NCBI GenBank assembly: GCA_008694505.1
Contig: VZDJ01007749.1
Span: 5,050,941 to 5,114,940 of the forward strand
Source: Cyanoderma ruficeps
Taxonomy: Eukaryota > Chordata > Aves > Passeriformes > Timaliidae
Length of the DNA stretch: 64,000 nt
Direction of reading: 5' to 3'
In this document: one piece after another, positions 33,801 through 47,800 of the stretch
How positions within the stretch are numbered: position 1 is the first letter of the stretch
Layout of the letters: every line of letters starts with the position of its first letter
Notes under the pieces: generated by a model
The model's input: only the letters and a program-made list of their open reading frames with translations
What the model was told of the DNA's origin: nothing
The model's database searches: none
Translations under genes and position numbers: made by a program

Positions 33801-36685
33801 CAGAGACAAAAGGATGACTGACAGTGTTGGACCAAGACAGGAATAAGGAAAATGTCATCCTTTTTATTTTTTCTTACAAGAAATTATTAATATCACTGTA
33901 GCTGCTCAGCCCCTCTGTCTTATGGTGTGCTTTTCATAGAAAAGAGTGGAAATGAGTGGAATTTCCCTGCATGATCCATCCACACCCCATATTTCTGTTA
34001 CATTTGTCCGAAAAAAGCCCATGCAAGAACACAAATTATATTGTGGCAATAGAGAGATTTTGATTTGAGGATCTGCCCCCCTTTCTCATTCAAAACTAAA
34101 GCTTTGTTTGTGCGAGGATTCCTATTTAAAAGGAATTTTCCATACCCAGGTTAAATATTCCAAGCAAACTACATAGGGAATATCACAAGAAACTTGTATT
34201 TCCACTCCTTGCATCAGCATCTGCTATTTTCTTAGTCTAGCAAAGCAATTAAATTCTTGATAGGCTTTTAATCCATAAATCAGAACTCTTACTTAAGGCC
34301 ACAATTAACAATTTTCACTTTTTTTCAAGTGCAAAAAGGATGCAGATGACAGAAATTCGTGTTTGTGGACAGTCGGATGTACTCTGTGTGTTTAGTGTGC
34401 TTTGCCCATGGACCAAAATTTATATTGAGCATGCACAGACATTGTATCATGTTCCAAAAGAACTGTTAAAACAAAAGGTGGTGATGGTAGGGCACCATCA
34501 AACACCAGTAGTTGTTGGGGGAAAAGGGAAGATCTGGATCTGCTGCTTCAGTTCTGCCAAATGTGCAGTTGGTGCATGTCACTGATGGTTTTGCTCAAGT
34601 GCATTTGTTCTTCTAAGGGATTTTATTAAACGATTCCTCTGTTTCTTTTCTTTGTTTTACTCCACTGACTGAGTGGCTCCTGACCTCAGCCATTGGCGTT
34701 ATGTTCAGGTAGAATTTTCTGAAGGGGAAAAATACACATCTTTCAAATAATCACTCAGTGAAAAAATATGCATTTTACCTTCTAGCACAAACCTGAGAAT
34801 GACACTTCTACATTTCTACGGGGCTGACCCCAAAATGTGCTGCTAAAATTTCAAGACAAAGAGAAAGAAAAGGAAATGTTTCTGTGGTTTATTTCCTGTC
34901 ATGAGGCAACATCTTTATGTGCCACAAACACACAGTTAATCAAAGTAAGCAGAAAATTGTCTTGTGAGCTCCTAACCCTGCCCATGTATTTGGAATAGAG
35001 ATGTGCAAGTGGTGCCACCCCATTGCCAGTGGAGTTTGAGGCTGGTAGGGCAAAAAGGCTTCAGGGAGTTGGTAAAGTGAAAGTTGTTGCTGACAGGAAC
35101 CTGGAAATACTATTTGTTAGGTGAATGTTGGTGCTACTGCACAGTGGGGTGTGTTGGGTGGTTACACCTTGCTGTAGAACAGATGCCACCTTCATCTGCC
35201 TGAAAGTCTGCTCTGACTATGGAGAGATGGAGGAGTAACTCAGGAGTGGTGCTGAGGGAAAGAACACATCCTCTTTTCCTGTGACTGGAAGAAATTGTCT
35301 TGAGAACAGGAAAAAGTCATGAGCTATAGATGCCAAAGGTCATGCTGGTAGCCCTAAAGGAAACTTACAGCTCCAGGAGAGGCTGGCACCATCTCAGCTT
35401 TGCCATCTTGGTTAGGCCTCCAACTCTAAACTCTCCAGCCTAGAGAAAGCACTGGAAAGAAACAGCTTCTCCAGGGGATGAGGCTTCATCTGGCTCAGAC
35501 TGGCTTGACAATAGTGGGGCTTATTTGCTCAAGCAGAGCCTTTGGGCTCTTTCTTATCCCAAGGAATTAGTTCCAGTTCCCTGACTGCTGTGCCACTGGT
35601 GGGTGGTCTGGGTGCTGTTGTAAGGAGGTTTTCATCATTTAACTTTAGATCAGTATGATTACAAAGGAAAAGAGACTCGTTACACAAGGAGTAGACTCCT
35701 GTGGATGCACCTGAGGAGAAATTTCCTTCTGAAAAATCCAGGAGCCTGGAGTAGAATTTTCTGCTGGGAGGTGAATGCTTCTCACCTGTGTCCCTCTCCA
35801 CCTCTTTCAGAAGCTGGTAGGCTCCTTCAGTTCAGAGGACGTCCAGGAACTGTGTGGACACCTTGTTGTTTAAGGGTCTGTCTTGTTGCTATTCCCCTTT
35901 CTAAGGTGGGTTTTCTTGCCTTCCTGTGCTCACCACCGCTCTCCTCAGAAGCAGTGATCCCTTAATTATTGTTCTGCAATTTGCAGATTCATCTCCATGT
36001 CACCCAACCTTTATTCCAGCACATGACCCACCACACCTGATCTCCCACCACCACGTCTGCACCCACGAGTTTCATTTAGAAACAAAGCCAAGGTGCTGCT
36101 GCAACTGGGGGAGGCTGGGGCGTGGTGATTCCTGCCTGGCTGCTGGAGTGAGCTGCTGCCTGGATAAGTCACAGGGCACCATTGCCAAGCCCCACACAGT
36201 GCTTTGAGCCTTATCAAGGCTTCTCAGGCTGCTGAGCTGGCAGCAGGCAGGAGTGTTCCAGCAGCTGGGCTTCTCCTGTCACCGAGTGTCTGTCTCCGGC
36301 AAATGTAGGCCAAGAAAAGCAGATGGGCTCTTCCACCACTTTCTCACAACCTCCTCAGGGACAGACCTGCATTGTCTGGACAGTTTGCTGGCAACAGTGC
36401 TGCTCTTTCCTGCTCTGAGCAGTGTCAGGATGTCCAGAGACTGAGAGCCTCACCAGGAAAGGGGTCCAGGCAGAGGCAGAGCCTGATCTTCCCCAGACAT
36501 GGCTGCTGGTGCCTGCTGATTGCTGGATTTCCATGCGTGTGCCTGGCCAGGTTTCTTGTATCAAGAACCAACAGTTCACAGGGAAACTTCAGAAAGAAAC
36601 TAACAAAAACTCCAAGCTCTTTCCCAGTCCCTTCCTTATGGAAGGAACTGAGAGACAGGGTGGGAATCTTGGGATGTCCTGCACA
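27861..36685. other. Intergenic, no gene recognised
   Basis: ORFs here are short (at most about 110 codons), overlap in opposing frames and resemble nothing known. Visible small features are A-rich runs (31030-31047), an (ATT)n run at 32880-32895, a G/A-rich stretch at 33233-33256 and another AATAAA near 28060. No tRNA, CpG island or clear transposable element was found. Confidence 0.6.
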
Positions 36686-36757
36686 GGAACAGGAGCTAGA
36701 CTCAGTGATCCTGATGGATACCTTCCAACTCAGCTTATTCCATGGTTCTGTGATACT
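36686..36757 (+). mobile_element. CR1 LINE 3'-end fragment
   Basis: The segment '...AGGAGCTAGACTCAGTGATCCTGATGGATACCTTCCAACTCAGCTTATTCCATGGTTCTGTGAT' matches the conserved CR1 3' end (ggactcgatgatcc...ccttccaactcaggatattctatgattctgtgat), sense on the + strand. It has no coding capacity. Confidence 0.8.
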
Positions 36758-38925
36758 TGAGGCTGCCTGAGCACCAGCAGGTCTCCGAGGATTCGGGCAA
36801 CACGGAGTGTGGGCAGGATGCTTCAGGTGTGGCTGTTTCTCAAGGTTTCTGTCCTGTCCCTCCTTGTCCATCTGGCATCAGCCAGAGGGAGTTAAATGCA
36901 TTGACCAGCCTTTGTCATGTCCAGCCTTTCTGCTGTACCTTCACTATTTGCCATGCCATGGTTTCTCCACCAAACCTAAGAGAACTCAGTCCCCTGAGAG
37001 CGGGGACAGTGATACAGGATTAAGGCTTTTTATCCAATCACCAGCTTCTGATTTAACCAATTCTGGAAAGCAGCTGGGTAGGTACCGTGACGTACCAAGT
37101 AACAAAAAGTCTTAATCTTGACTGTTTTATGTATTTTTGTAGCAAATTTCCTGCAGTGGCATCTGCTGGCAAGGTTAACAACTGCAGCATTTGCAGCGAT
37201 GTGATGGATGCAGGGTGGGACTGCTGGGTGTTAGTACAGGCACTAAGGAATGTTCTGCTGACCTATTTAAAATGCCATGCCAAGGACATTTAAAGCTCTG
37301 AGGGAGCAGGCCTGGCCTTACAGCTGACCTTGTTTTGAGATGAAGGTTAGATGAGCCCTGGGTTTATTCCAGCTGGAATTTCCCTGCAATCCACTTTACG
37401 AGTTTGATTCTTTGTTTTAAATATCACGGACTAAACCCACTGATTGTTATTTACTGTAAGGATTTGCTTTTCTTGAATCAATGTCAGTGCTAGAACATCT
37501 CAGCCCAGCTGAAGCCACTTTCTTTGAGGTCTGTCACAAAAGAAAAATGGCAGATGTGTTTCCCTAGTCAGGCTGGTTAATTTCAAAGTTCTTCACTGGG
37601 ATACTGTCCAAGGGAGGAATATGTCCCAGGACAGGAGCAATGCAACCAAGAGGAGGGACTGAAGGGTCCTGAGCATGTCTCCAGCTGTGTAAGCATTTCC
37701 CTGGCACTCATCCAGATGTGTGCAGCCTCTCTCAGGTCACCTTGAGTCGCTGACGCGGATGTGTGGAAGAGAGAACGGATGTCATGCAAATCACACTCGA
37801 ATTAAGGTTGCTGTGAAAACCCATCAAACACCGTGCAAGCTTGGGGAATTGTCTTTCACCACTAGGGACAGACTTGTTTCAAATGCTGAAAGAAGTCACT
37901 TCGGAGACAAATATTCAGTGATTTGAACTAAACAAGAAAAACTCCGCTTTATTCACCCCCAAGGGTCCCTGCCAGAAAAGATATGGAGTCATTGAATCTC
38001 ACACGTCATGTGAAAGAACACAGCATGTGCATTTAAAGCAAAAGGGGCTCACTGCTGATGTAAAAAGATGCATTTGATGCATTCAGTTCAGTTAACACAC
38101 CTCTACATGCAAAATCACTGGTAAATGAGAAGCAATCATAATAGAAGCTTAAAAATCCTTGTAGCTCATTTTATTGTATAATTCAAAGCAGCAGTCTGGT
38201 ACTGCTGTCTTTGAAGACCCAAATTATGTGTTTGGTTTCAAGCTGCATATTTTATCTAAAATGGCATTAAAAGTATTTTAAATAATAAGTAATTATTATA
38301 GTAGTAAATAAGTAATTACAAAGAAAGAGAGAGAAAAACAATCATTGAAATACACGTTTTTCCCCTGGGAAAATTTTAACTTGGCAGGGTACACCTGCAC
38401 AGATGCTCTTTGGGTTCGGTGTTTCAGATCTCTACAGATGATATCTACCAATGTTTTGTAATTATATGGTGAAACACTAAATTAGCTAGATGGCCCTACT
38501 AGTGTACTGCATTACAATACCATTTACCTTCTTTCTGCAGAGTTTTAAGAGCCATTTGTACATGTAATTTATCCTCTACAGCAGGAAACAAGGGAGAAAT
38601 GACACAGCAAAGCACTGCTGGACCTTTATGAAGACTACTGTACACTGCAAACCAAATTGTTTTCAGTGTAATGTTTCAGAGCTGCAACAGCATAAACTCA
38701 GCACAGCTCACACTATTTTAATAGAGAGCAATTTTTGTCTGAGCAGTGTCTGAGGTTTTCATTAAGGCGACCCAACAGGACTGATGCTCTGGTACAGTAT
38801 ATTACACTTTGGGAACCCATCAACAGGATCTGTTCGGGAACAGAAGAACAAAATGCATAAAAGCAGCTTAACGCTGACCTAAATAATCCAATATATTCCT
38901 TTTTATAAAGTCTTGCCTCGCCATC
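36758..38925. other. Intergenic, no gene recognised
   Basis: The left half is mixed composition with only short overlapping ORFs. From about 37900 to 38750 it is A/T-rich and free of recognisable repeats, and ordinary in appearance. No RNA gene was recognised. Confidence 0.6.
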
Positions 38926-39345
38926 TGGGGGGTTGCCTCCCGACAGATTACTGAAACTTCCTTTTGTTTGGAGAGCCCCTCGCTGCAGGGCGAGCACGAC
39001 CAGAGCGAAAGCCGCGGGCTGCGGCACCGCACAGGAAACCATCGCAGGCGCAGGGACGGGCGCTGCCAGCGCTGTCATCGCCCACAAAAAAATGCAGCAA
39101 AAACTCGAGTAAAACCCCTGGCCGCTTGCCCCACACCCCTCAGTGCCACCAGCTTGTCCTGGGCGCCAGCAAGGGCCGAATGAAGTTGGAAGCGCCGCTG
39201 CAGAGCTTCGCCCCCGGCGCCGGGCGTGGACGGGGCTCAGCGCGGCGGCCCCGGCGAGCTCATTTCCTGCCGAGCGGGGCAGAGCCGCGCCTCGTGCTTG
39301 GCCCCTCCTGCAAACTGCAGCCGTGAACTCTCTCTGAACCTCACT
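38926..39345. promoter_or_regulatory. Isolated CpG-rich island between ENAH and LBR
   Basis: About 400 bases are rich in C, G and CpG (for example CGGGCGTGGACGGGG, GCGCGGCGGCCCCGGCG) within A/T-rich surroundings. It lies about 12 kb after ENAH and about 14 kb before LBR. CpG clusters in birds usually mark promoters or enhancers. A 216-codon ORF crosses it on the - strand (38713-39363) but has low-complexity, GC-driven composition at one end and no recognised domain. I read this as a possible non-coding RNA promoter or enhancer, not a protein gene. Confidence 0.5.
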
Positions 39346-41526
39346 CGCATTTTCCATATTCACCGACTCTTTTGCTTTTCAGCAGTAAAGCCCTCCTTGC
39401 TAATCCGAGTGCTGGGGAAGAGGCTCTGAATTCCCGCAGCCCAGGGGGAGAAATGGACGGCGAGTCCTGGAGGTACAGCTGGTGCCAGTACCTCGGGATA
39501 GCTGTGCTTTGCACCCTGTTTCTGGGAAGGTCCTGGCCTGGTTGTTGGAATTACAGGAATTTAAATACATGACATTGAAGTGTGTGCTGTTTATTTTGGG
39601 GAAAGGGAAAAAAGCTAGCAGTAAATGACCTATAGGTGCACCCTCACCCAGAAAATCACAGGAACTAGCCTCTGTTCCTTTTTTCTAATGCAGGTTCTTC
39701 TAGAACTGATGCTTTTCTGCTGTATGTTTGTCTAGAAGTATCCCACTGTAAATGGGATACAATAAAACCTGGCAGGCTTTGGGGTTTAGCATAAAATGCT
39801 GTATCTCACCCCAAAATCAAAATATGCACAAATTGCTACCAAGTGCAGCTGATGAGGCAATAGGTGTAATGTTAAAGGGATGTTACTGCTTTTTCATGTA
39901 TAGCCTCCAGTATGTTAAAATTTTCAATTTTCTGAACACTGTCAGTGCTTTAAAAGTCTCTTATAAAATATATATTTCATTAATCAAAATTTAAATAATC
40001 ATCCTGTCCCAAGTCTAAGGTTTAATCAGAATGACTCCTGCATTTTTGCCTAGCAAGACAAAAACCTTCTAGAGAAAAATTTACCCCTGAATATTTTCAG
40101 AACTTGTTATAAATCCACATTTTAAATATATTTCTGGTGCAGCTGAGGTCTGAAGCGATCTAGCTCAATTCCATATGTGAAGCAATGGGGTGTGTATGTG
40201 TCTGTTGGTAGTCTGAATTGGAGCTAGCCCTGAATGTACAGATTATAAGAATTAAAGATATAAGACTAATTATAAGACTCAAAAGAAATGCCAGTTTGAT
40301 TCCCTCCTATCTGAGTTGATCTTTCTACTCCTCAAAGCACATTTCAATAACCCTCTTGTTATCTTCCTCCGAGTTCTCATATGCTATTATTGTTCTTATC
40401 TATACGTTCCCTTGATTATGGCACTGCCCTCTGAGCCTGTCATGGCTGTGGCTGCTTCATAATGCCTGCAATTACTGCTCTGTGGTCTGCCAGACCCACT
40501 AATGATGCTGTGTTGGTGCTGTGAGAGGCGAGGGCTGCGTGCTCACCCTGCAGAACATGCTGGGAGCTGGAGCACGGCTGGGAAGAGCAATGTAGGTCAC
40601 AGCGGTGTCAGGATCCCTTTGTGGGGGCAGCCGTGGTGCCGGGGTGTGGGGGGTTGCATCGGCTTCACAACAACTGATTCCTTTGGAGTCTCCTGGGCTT
40701 TCAAAAGGAGCAGGTCCTTGTGTGTTTATGCTGTACCTTTTGATTTGTGCGGCACCTGCAGCTTCTGCTGAGATTGGCTGCCTTGGGGTCCTCCAGGTTG
40801 GTGTTTTCATGGACTGTCTCCAGATAAAAATTCACCTGCTTGTTCAAAGCATGCTGTTCTGATCTGTGTTTCCTGGTGAAAGAGTGTGCCCAATTAGTTT
40901 CTCCAATTTGCCAGCCAAAGCAGCCTTCCCTGGTTTCGGCACTGTGTGGAAGCTGAGGGTGGATCCAGTAAGCACAAGACCAATCCTTTCTGTGCTGCTC
41001 AGCATCTTCACATGTGCATTAGCCTTTGTGCAAACAGTGAACCTCACAATGCTGAAATCACAAATAAAAACTGGTATCTTTTATCACCACAGACCAAAAT
41101 TACCCTTGTAAAGTGGTAGAGAAATATTTCTGCATTTCAGGTCATTGAAACCATGTTGGAGAAGTACCATATAGTAAACAACACACCAGTGTTGTGGCAC
41201 AGCAAATGCAGGCCTTGCTCTTGGAGGCCTCTAAGCAGCTTCGAGTACAGGTGGGGAAGGAACAGACCATGAAAGAAGCATCAGGGCAAGATTTTATATT
41301 GTAAATTATTTCCCACAAACAAGGGTGGGAAGGGTGAAGGAACAGGGACAAGAAGTGTCTCAGCCTTGGTATGTTTTTTTGTACAGCCTGTTAAAGACCA
41401 ACACCTTGTAAATCAGACTTGATTTTACTCAGCTGAGTGGGATATAAGCCCAAGAACAACATCTAAAGTAGGCCAGGACAAGGTCACAGCTGTGTGCTGG
41501 GGAAGACAGCACAAGCCCTGACTCCC

Positions 41527-41554
41527 AAACACACCACACACACCACACACACAC
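41527..41554 (+). repeat. CA-rich microsatellite
   Basis: ACACACCACACACACCACACACACACA is an interrupted (CA)n run. Confidence 0.85.
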
Positions 41555-42952
41555 ATTCTCTCCCAGGCTCCTGGCTTTGGAATTGAGCCCAGGGTGCATC
41601 GGGAGACCACTGTAGGGGAGTGTATCCCAGGCCATGCCTTGGTGGCAGCCAGATTAGACTGCTTTGCAAGGAAGTGCTGTCATTCTCAGCCAATGAGCCC
41701 TCGGTGATCTGCCAGTGACTGAGGAAAACATAGCAGAAAATTATGAAATTCAAGCCTTTTGTTCAGTCCTACTTCTACGAAGCAGTGGCTTCCACTTCCG
41801 CAGAAAACAGGAAAAAAAGCTGGAAACTGTGAGATACCTTGTGTCTAGCAAGTACTTTCTCCCCTTCCCAGGACAAGGCAGGGCTGGATGCCTTACAGCA
41901 GTTTTCCTCACAGATAATTAGCATGCTAATTGCGATGTGTTTAACACACACCTAGGGTGAGAGGTCCGAGCCTGCACTGATTTCTTGGCTTTCCCCTGGT
42001 GTAATTGCAGTCAAGCCAGAAACCACACATTCATGGTGCAAGGCAGGGTCTGGTAAATGGCCTCTTGTGCTCTGAGAGTGTTACCCTCTCTGGTTTTATG
42101 TGTGAGGTTGCTGTGGACCTGGGCTTTGCTAAGAAAAGTGTAATTTACCTTGAACTCTCTCAGTACTGTGTGGTCCTCCATGGGAGAGGGCTGCTAATGA
42201 TGCAAACCCTGCCCACAGCCCTGATCTTTACAGGCTGGTTTTGTGCACACACACGTGAACTGCTGATTCAGATGGATTTTTAATGAGTGGAGTGAATCCA
42301 AGAATGAAGGGAACTCACTTGCACAGCCTTGGCCAACCTGCTGCTTTGTGAGACCTAGAAGCTATTGCAGAGTGCTGGTGTTGGACACAAAAACACTTGG
42401 AGAACATCTCTGATCCCCAGGTGGGCATTTGAAAAGAGCAAACTGTGTGGCCATTTTAATACTGAGAGGTATCCTTCAGTTAATAATATATTAACAACAC
42501 TGGCACAGGGCAACATTTCTCAACTCATACCAGCACTGTATCATCAGATTGTTAGATGTACACAACAAATCGATCCCATTTTTCAGGTAGAATGTGGAAA
42601 AATAGGTTTACCTCTGTCTGTCTGTCTCAAGTTGCACTTGAGGTGGCTTTCAGATGGCTTCCTCAAAGAAGAGATAAAAGAAATACATATATTGAGAGGC
42701 CAGTAGATGCAGATTCAGAAATCACGTCATGAAGTCACCCAATTCTGGTTCTGCAGTCACTGAATTGTGTGGTTTTATCCTGTGACAAATATCCCCCACA
42801 AGCTTTAGTAATGAAAGCTCTTTGAAGGGAGAGTTTCAACAGCCACCAAAACTGTTGCAGATGGAATTTGCTGGTACAATTTCAATAGATAAAATGTAGA
42901 GGAAACTTCTTTTCCTGGAAAAAATAACTTATCAAGCCAGTCAAACAAAGGA

Positions 42953-43053
42953 ATTTTTTGTTTGGATTTTTGGTGGTTGGTTGGTTGGTTGGTNTTGTTT
43001 GTTTGTGGTTTTTTTGGTTTGGGGGGGAGTTTGGTTTTTTTGGTTTTTTTTAA
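42953..43053 (+). repeat. GT-only simple repeat, (GGTT)n-like
   Basis: This is an almost pure G/T stretch containing TGGTTGGTTGGTTGGTTGGT, a base N at 42994, G7 and T-runs. It is probably variable and assembly-sensitive. Confidence 0.85.
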
Positions 43054-44409
43054 GTCCCAACAATTCTTGGGGTTGTCCAGCTATCAGGACAAGTAAACTG
43101 TGGTTTACGGGTTGCTCTTATTTCTTCTGTCTCTGTGAAAGCTTTTCCCAGGGGCCTCAGAAAGCACAGGAGGAGAAGAGCTGGCTGTGGCAGCAGGAAG
43201 ATGGATCATCCCCTAAACTCAGTGAGTGCCAGTTCAGAGCCAAATCCCTCTAACAACCTGCAGGGGACAGCTGAGAGATGCAGCTTTGAATGGAGGGGAG
43301 AGAAGAAACCAGAATAACTTGTGTGTGCCTTTTCCTTCCATGCTGTGAACAGTGTGGGCTGTTCATCCCTGAAACAAGCTGCCAGCCTGGAGCAGTCACC
43401 AAGGCAGGCCCTCGGTGTAGGCACATAAAGTAGACAGGTGAGGGGGCTGTTGGGATCTGCTCAGCGACAATCACACACAAACTGCAGCAGTTGAAATATG
43501 TATTCCAAAGGAACATGGAATTATAGCAATACCAGTGAGGCATGGGATAGCCCATAGCCTTAATGTCCTGTTGGATATGGATAATGGTCCCATGTTTCTT
43601 ACCATCATAGTACTCCAGCTTCCACCAATTTAGGTGGAGGTGTTATTACCAAACCCAGATTCTTCCTAATTGATGTGTAATTATTAATTTTACCCCTGCT
43701 ATTTTAAAATTTTTTTTGTTCTGTATCCTGTATATGAAGGAGCAAATACAGTGTAGACTAGACTGCAAGGGTACCACAGCTGTGAATAAAGTAGCTGTGC
43801 TTTGTGCAAAAGATGTCTAGTTCATTATAGAGTTTCTCCTCTCTGCCTTGCCCAGTTTTTCTCCCATTGTATGGTCCTGCAGGAAACGACCCCCTGAGAC
43901 CACAGGGTGAAGCTCAGAGGTAGTTTGCCATGATCTTGGTGTCTGTGGTTTCTTTGAGAATGTCTCTGAAAGTTATTTCTACTGAGAGGTAACAGCTTGC
44001 ATTTAAAAAAAAATAAAAAAAATCTCCACCTCACAGGGATGGTCCCAAATCTAAGCCCCTCAATACTTTAGGTTGGAAACTGGTCTGTGGGGTTATGGTG
44101 TCACTGCAGCTCTGGGAAGGACACAGGGCTGCTTCTTCCCTCCCTCTGCCCCTTCTGTGCCGTGCAGCCCAGCACTCACACCCTGAGCAGGAAATTTAGG
44201 GAGCAGGAATGGCTGAGGGTTTGTTTTTCTCCTCACATGAAGTTACACATATCCAGAGCACAACATCAAAGCTCAGCTCTGCTCCCATGCCGCTAGCATA
44301 GAAGTTCAGCAAGTTTGGCTGCTTTGTAATGGGATAATGAGAGGTGGGAAGAAATATGCAAACAAATAATGAAAGAAAACACATAGATTAAAATCAGAAG
44401 CTTGAAGTG

Positions 44410-44498
44410 CCTTTTTTTTCTTTCTCTTTTCTTACTTTTTTTTCTTCTTTTTTCCCTTCTCCTCTTTTTTTCTTTCTTTCTTTACCCCCTTTCTTTTT
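44410..44498 (+). repeat. Polypyrimidine tract, 89 nt
   Basis: Only C and T occur apart from two A bases (44434 and 44484). It includes TCTTTCTTTCTTT. Tracts like this can form triplex DNA. Confidence 0.85.
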
Positions 44499-44872
44499 GT
44501 GTTTTGTTTCACATTTGCACTGTGCCATGTTCTCAAATGGGGTAATTTGCAGGAGGTTAGGAGAAATTGCTGTGACAGGCAGCATGGCTGAAGACTATCT
44601 CAGAATTGCCCTCCCTGGAGCAGCTGCTCAGGATGCCAGGGATACAATACTTTTCCTATCTGAGAAACAGAACAATAAGGCTCAAACACATGGCTTCTGG
44701 AAACACTTACAGGCAAACTTCTTACACCCTGAATGTGTTGGAACTATAAACTAGCTTTTAAGAGGGTTGAGGAGATTTCAAGTAAAAAGTACTTTCAGGA
44801 ATTTCAGAGAAGTCTCACAGCTGTCTTCACCATATAAATTTTGTATTATAGAATCTAAAAAGTGTTTCTATT

Positions 44873-44893
44873 GCACACACACACATATATATA
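44873..44893 (+). repeat. CA/TA microsatellite
   Basis: CACACACACACATATATATA is a short compound dinucleotide repeat. Confidence 0.8.
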
Positions 44894-47800
44894 AAACACA
44901 TGGGAGTTTTATATTATAAATCACATCATTCTGCATAACTGTATAGTGATGAATACTATAGCAGTAATAGAATGGGGATTATTTGCAATATATAGCCTAT
45001 CTAATGAGATAAAATATGCAGTTACAGAACTCTTATGTACTTATAAACAGTTTCTTGCATTTTCATAAGCCCTGTAAGCTCTGATTTGTTTTGGCTATTG
45101 AGTTATAGACAACTTCTCTCCAGCCTATGACTCCATTCGTCCCAGGTGCCTTGGGAGCTGTGACATTTTGTCTGTTTGCCTGCACATGAAAAGCTATGGT
45201 AAAGTCAAAACAGCTCTATAACACTAATAAAAATAAGGCAGAAGATAGAGGATGAGTAGGCATAAGTCACTAAAGACTAGCAGGGCTCTCATTTTGCAAA
45301 GGGAAGTCAATGGAAATATTTGGTGCTGACTTATGGACACCTGGGGAGCATGGAGGGAAGCAAAGCAGAAACTGGGCTCCCTTTGGTCTTAAAAGTGATG
45401 ATTTTAACTCCTTATCCATGCCCCTGGAAGGAAAGGAAAGTTTAGACAAGTACAATTAATGAGCAAAGCAACTGAATAAATACAAAGTGAATAAATACAA
45501 AGTGGCCAAAAAAGTCGTATTTCACTTTTTTTGTCAGTTTTCTGAGAGGCTGTGTACAGTAACCAGAGATAGCCTGCGGTGTGGAGAGGGATTTGATGCT
45601 TTGAAAAGAGGAAATTCCCCTCTCCCAGCAAAGGAAACGTGCCGCGCCTCAGAAGGCTCAAGGAGCGTTTCGCTACTGTGTGCAGGAAGAGAAAAGCATT
45701 TCACTTTGAACTTGAAAGCAAAACTGGGTTTCAAGCAAACAGCAGAGCTGCAGCGTCACTGGCCAAGTTTGCAGTTTGGGTGACCTGCTCAGTTCCTTCA
45801 CTGAAATGTAAATATGTAGGCAAGAAAGGGTATACAGAAAGGCCTTTCCTTGAGGTTTTCCTTTGAAGGAATGGGAGAAGCCTCCCCAGATTTTGTGCAT
45901 TTATGAAATAGACCTTTTTCAAGTGAGGGCTGCAGGGGAAAGGGATCTCTCCACGAGAGATGCTGGATCAATAGCTCTCTACAAACTGGCTTTAGTGGTC
46001 TGAATATTATGGTGTTTCTGAAAAACATTTTCAAGTCAAGTGATTCTGATTTATGCACAGAAAAAAAAACCTTAAACAACTCTCCTTCAAACTTGAAAAT
46101 GCTTTAAAACACCAGCCTTGAAGCAAGTCTTGAGGATGCAGTGACAATCTCCTGATTTCTGTTTGGCCTTGCCTGCTGTAGCCTGTAAAAGCAGCCCTGG
46201 CTTTTTTGGCTGACAGGAGCTGCTCTGCAATTCCACCTGGATTTTATCTTTTTCTCCCTCCTTCAGGTGAAAGCTCATGAGATGTCTCAGGGCTGAAGTG
46301 GCAGGTGTAGATGGGATGGCTGCTGCACCTCCACAGAGCCTGAACTCAGCCAGTCCAGGAAACGGCTTTGTAGCCACCACAGCTTCACCAAAGGCTGGTG
46401 CAATGTTGGCAGAGGTTCTAACTGGGGGAAATGTGCTCTGAGAAATGTCATTATATATAGCAGAGAGGAAGAGAACAGAGAAGTAACCAAGCAAGCTGGG
46501 TATCTTTTCGATTGCGGTGTGGTTTTCAGCCCCACTTGCCCAACCACCTTTGCACCACGAGGCCCTCCTGCCATGTGCCTTCACCAGGGCTGTGCAAGAC
46601 AAGTAACATCAGTGCTTTACAGGAAGAACCTCTGAGCTACACAACATGAAACAAGTGAGGAAATGGGTAAATAACTCCAGTGCAGCACAATATTATGTAC
46701 AGTTCAGACCTGTGGGTGATCCAGCAGGTGGACTTGGGCACCCTGATGGGCCTGGCTGTTGTGGCAGGAGGGATCCATCCAGACCAGGTCAGCCAGAGCC
46801 ATTTTGAAGGGAAAACACAATTTAAAAGTAAAGGGAGTGAGTCATGTTGCCTGTTGGCACAAATGCAATGTACTTAGGAGCAGGAAGTGTCTTTGTTTTT
46901 GTGCAGGGGAATGTACTCAGGTCAGGTTATCGCTGAGGTGCATTTCTGGCCAGCAAAATAAGGGCTTGCTCCAGCAGTGTGACCATCCCATCCTACCCAG
47001 CAGGAGGAAACAATTTCGTGCAGTTCAGTATCACATACCCTAGATTTTGCTTTTTGCATTTAATGCTGTATTTAATGACACTGAATCTTAAACCAGCATC
47101 CTGCCACCTACTGCTCATGAAAATGCCAGATGCAATGTGTGCACAGCAGTCTCATTTTGGCCTCAAAAACCTCATCAAAGCTCTTTGGGACTGGTGGACT
47201 GGTCAGCTCTGCACAAGTTGGGAAAAATATCCTGTGAGCCATCTGAATTGCTGTACTGGGAGTCTCAGTCAGTGTAACAATGTCTGCAGCACCACCAGCT
47301 TTCTTGAAGAACAAAGTGCAGTTTCCTCTTGTGTGCTGAACAAACAAACATTGTGTGGGAATTGGTCCTAACAGATTTTTTTTTTTTAATATCCAAGTCA
47401 CTTTTTTTTTCCAGAACACTGGCCCTTGGGAATGCCTGTGACTGGTTTGTGGCACTCAAAAGCTACAGAGGTATCCATGGTGGGAACAACTATTGCAATA
47501 ATATCAGGGATGGTTCTGCAGTTCAAATTAAGCATAGAAGTGTCTGAAAACTGGCAGTCTGCCTAGAGCCAGAATTCATTATGAATTTGGTGTTTAGTAT
47601 AGTTTAGGTTAGGAATCATCCTGACTATACTTTCTCCTTTAATTAAATGAGAAGTCTGCCATTAGGCTCTGCTTGCCATAATTCATGTTTTGGGCTGAGC
47701 TCATCCTGCCTGGTAAATGGGAAGACTGCAGAGAAAAGGGGAGAGAGACAAAGAGAAGACTCTGAAATATCTATCTTTGCTGCTTATCTGTCTCCAGGTA

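Noticed and set aside
36372..36871. ORFs of 112-148 codons on both strands
   Set aside because: They overlap each other and run into a CR1 3' end; no protein similarity recognised.
46087..46602. 171-codon ORF on the - strand in intergenic DNA
   Set aside because: No recognised domain, no promoter-like context, and overlapping ORFs in other frames of similar quality.
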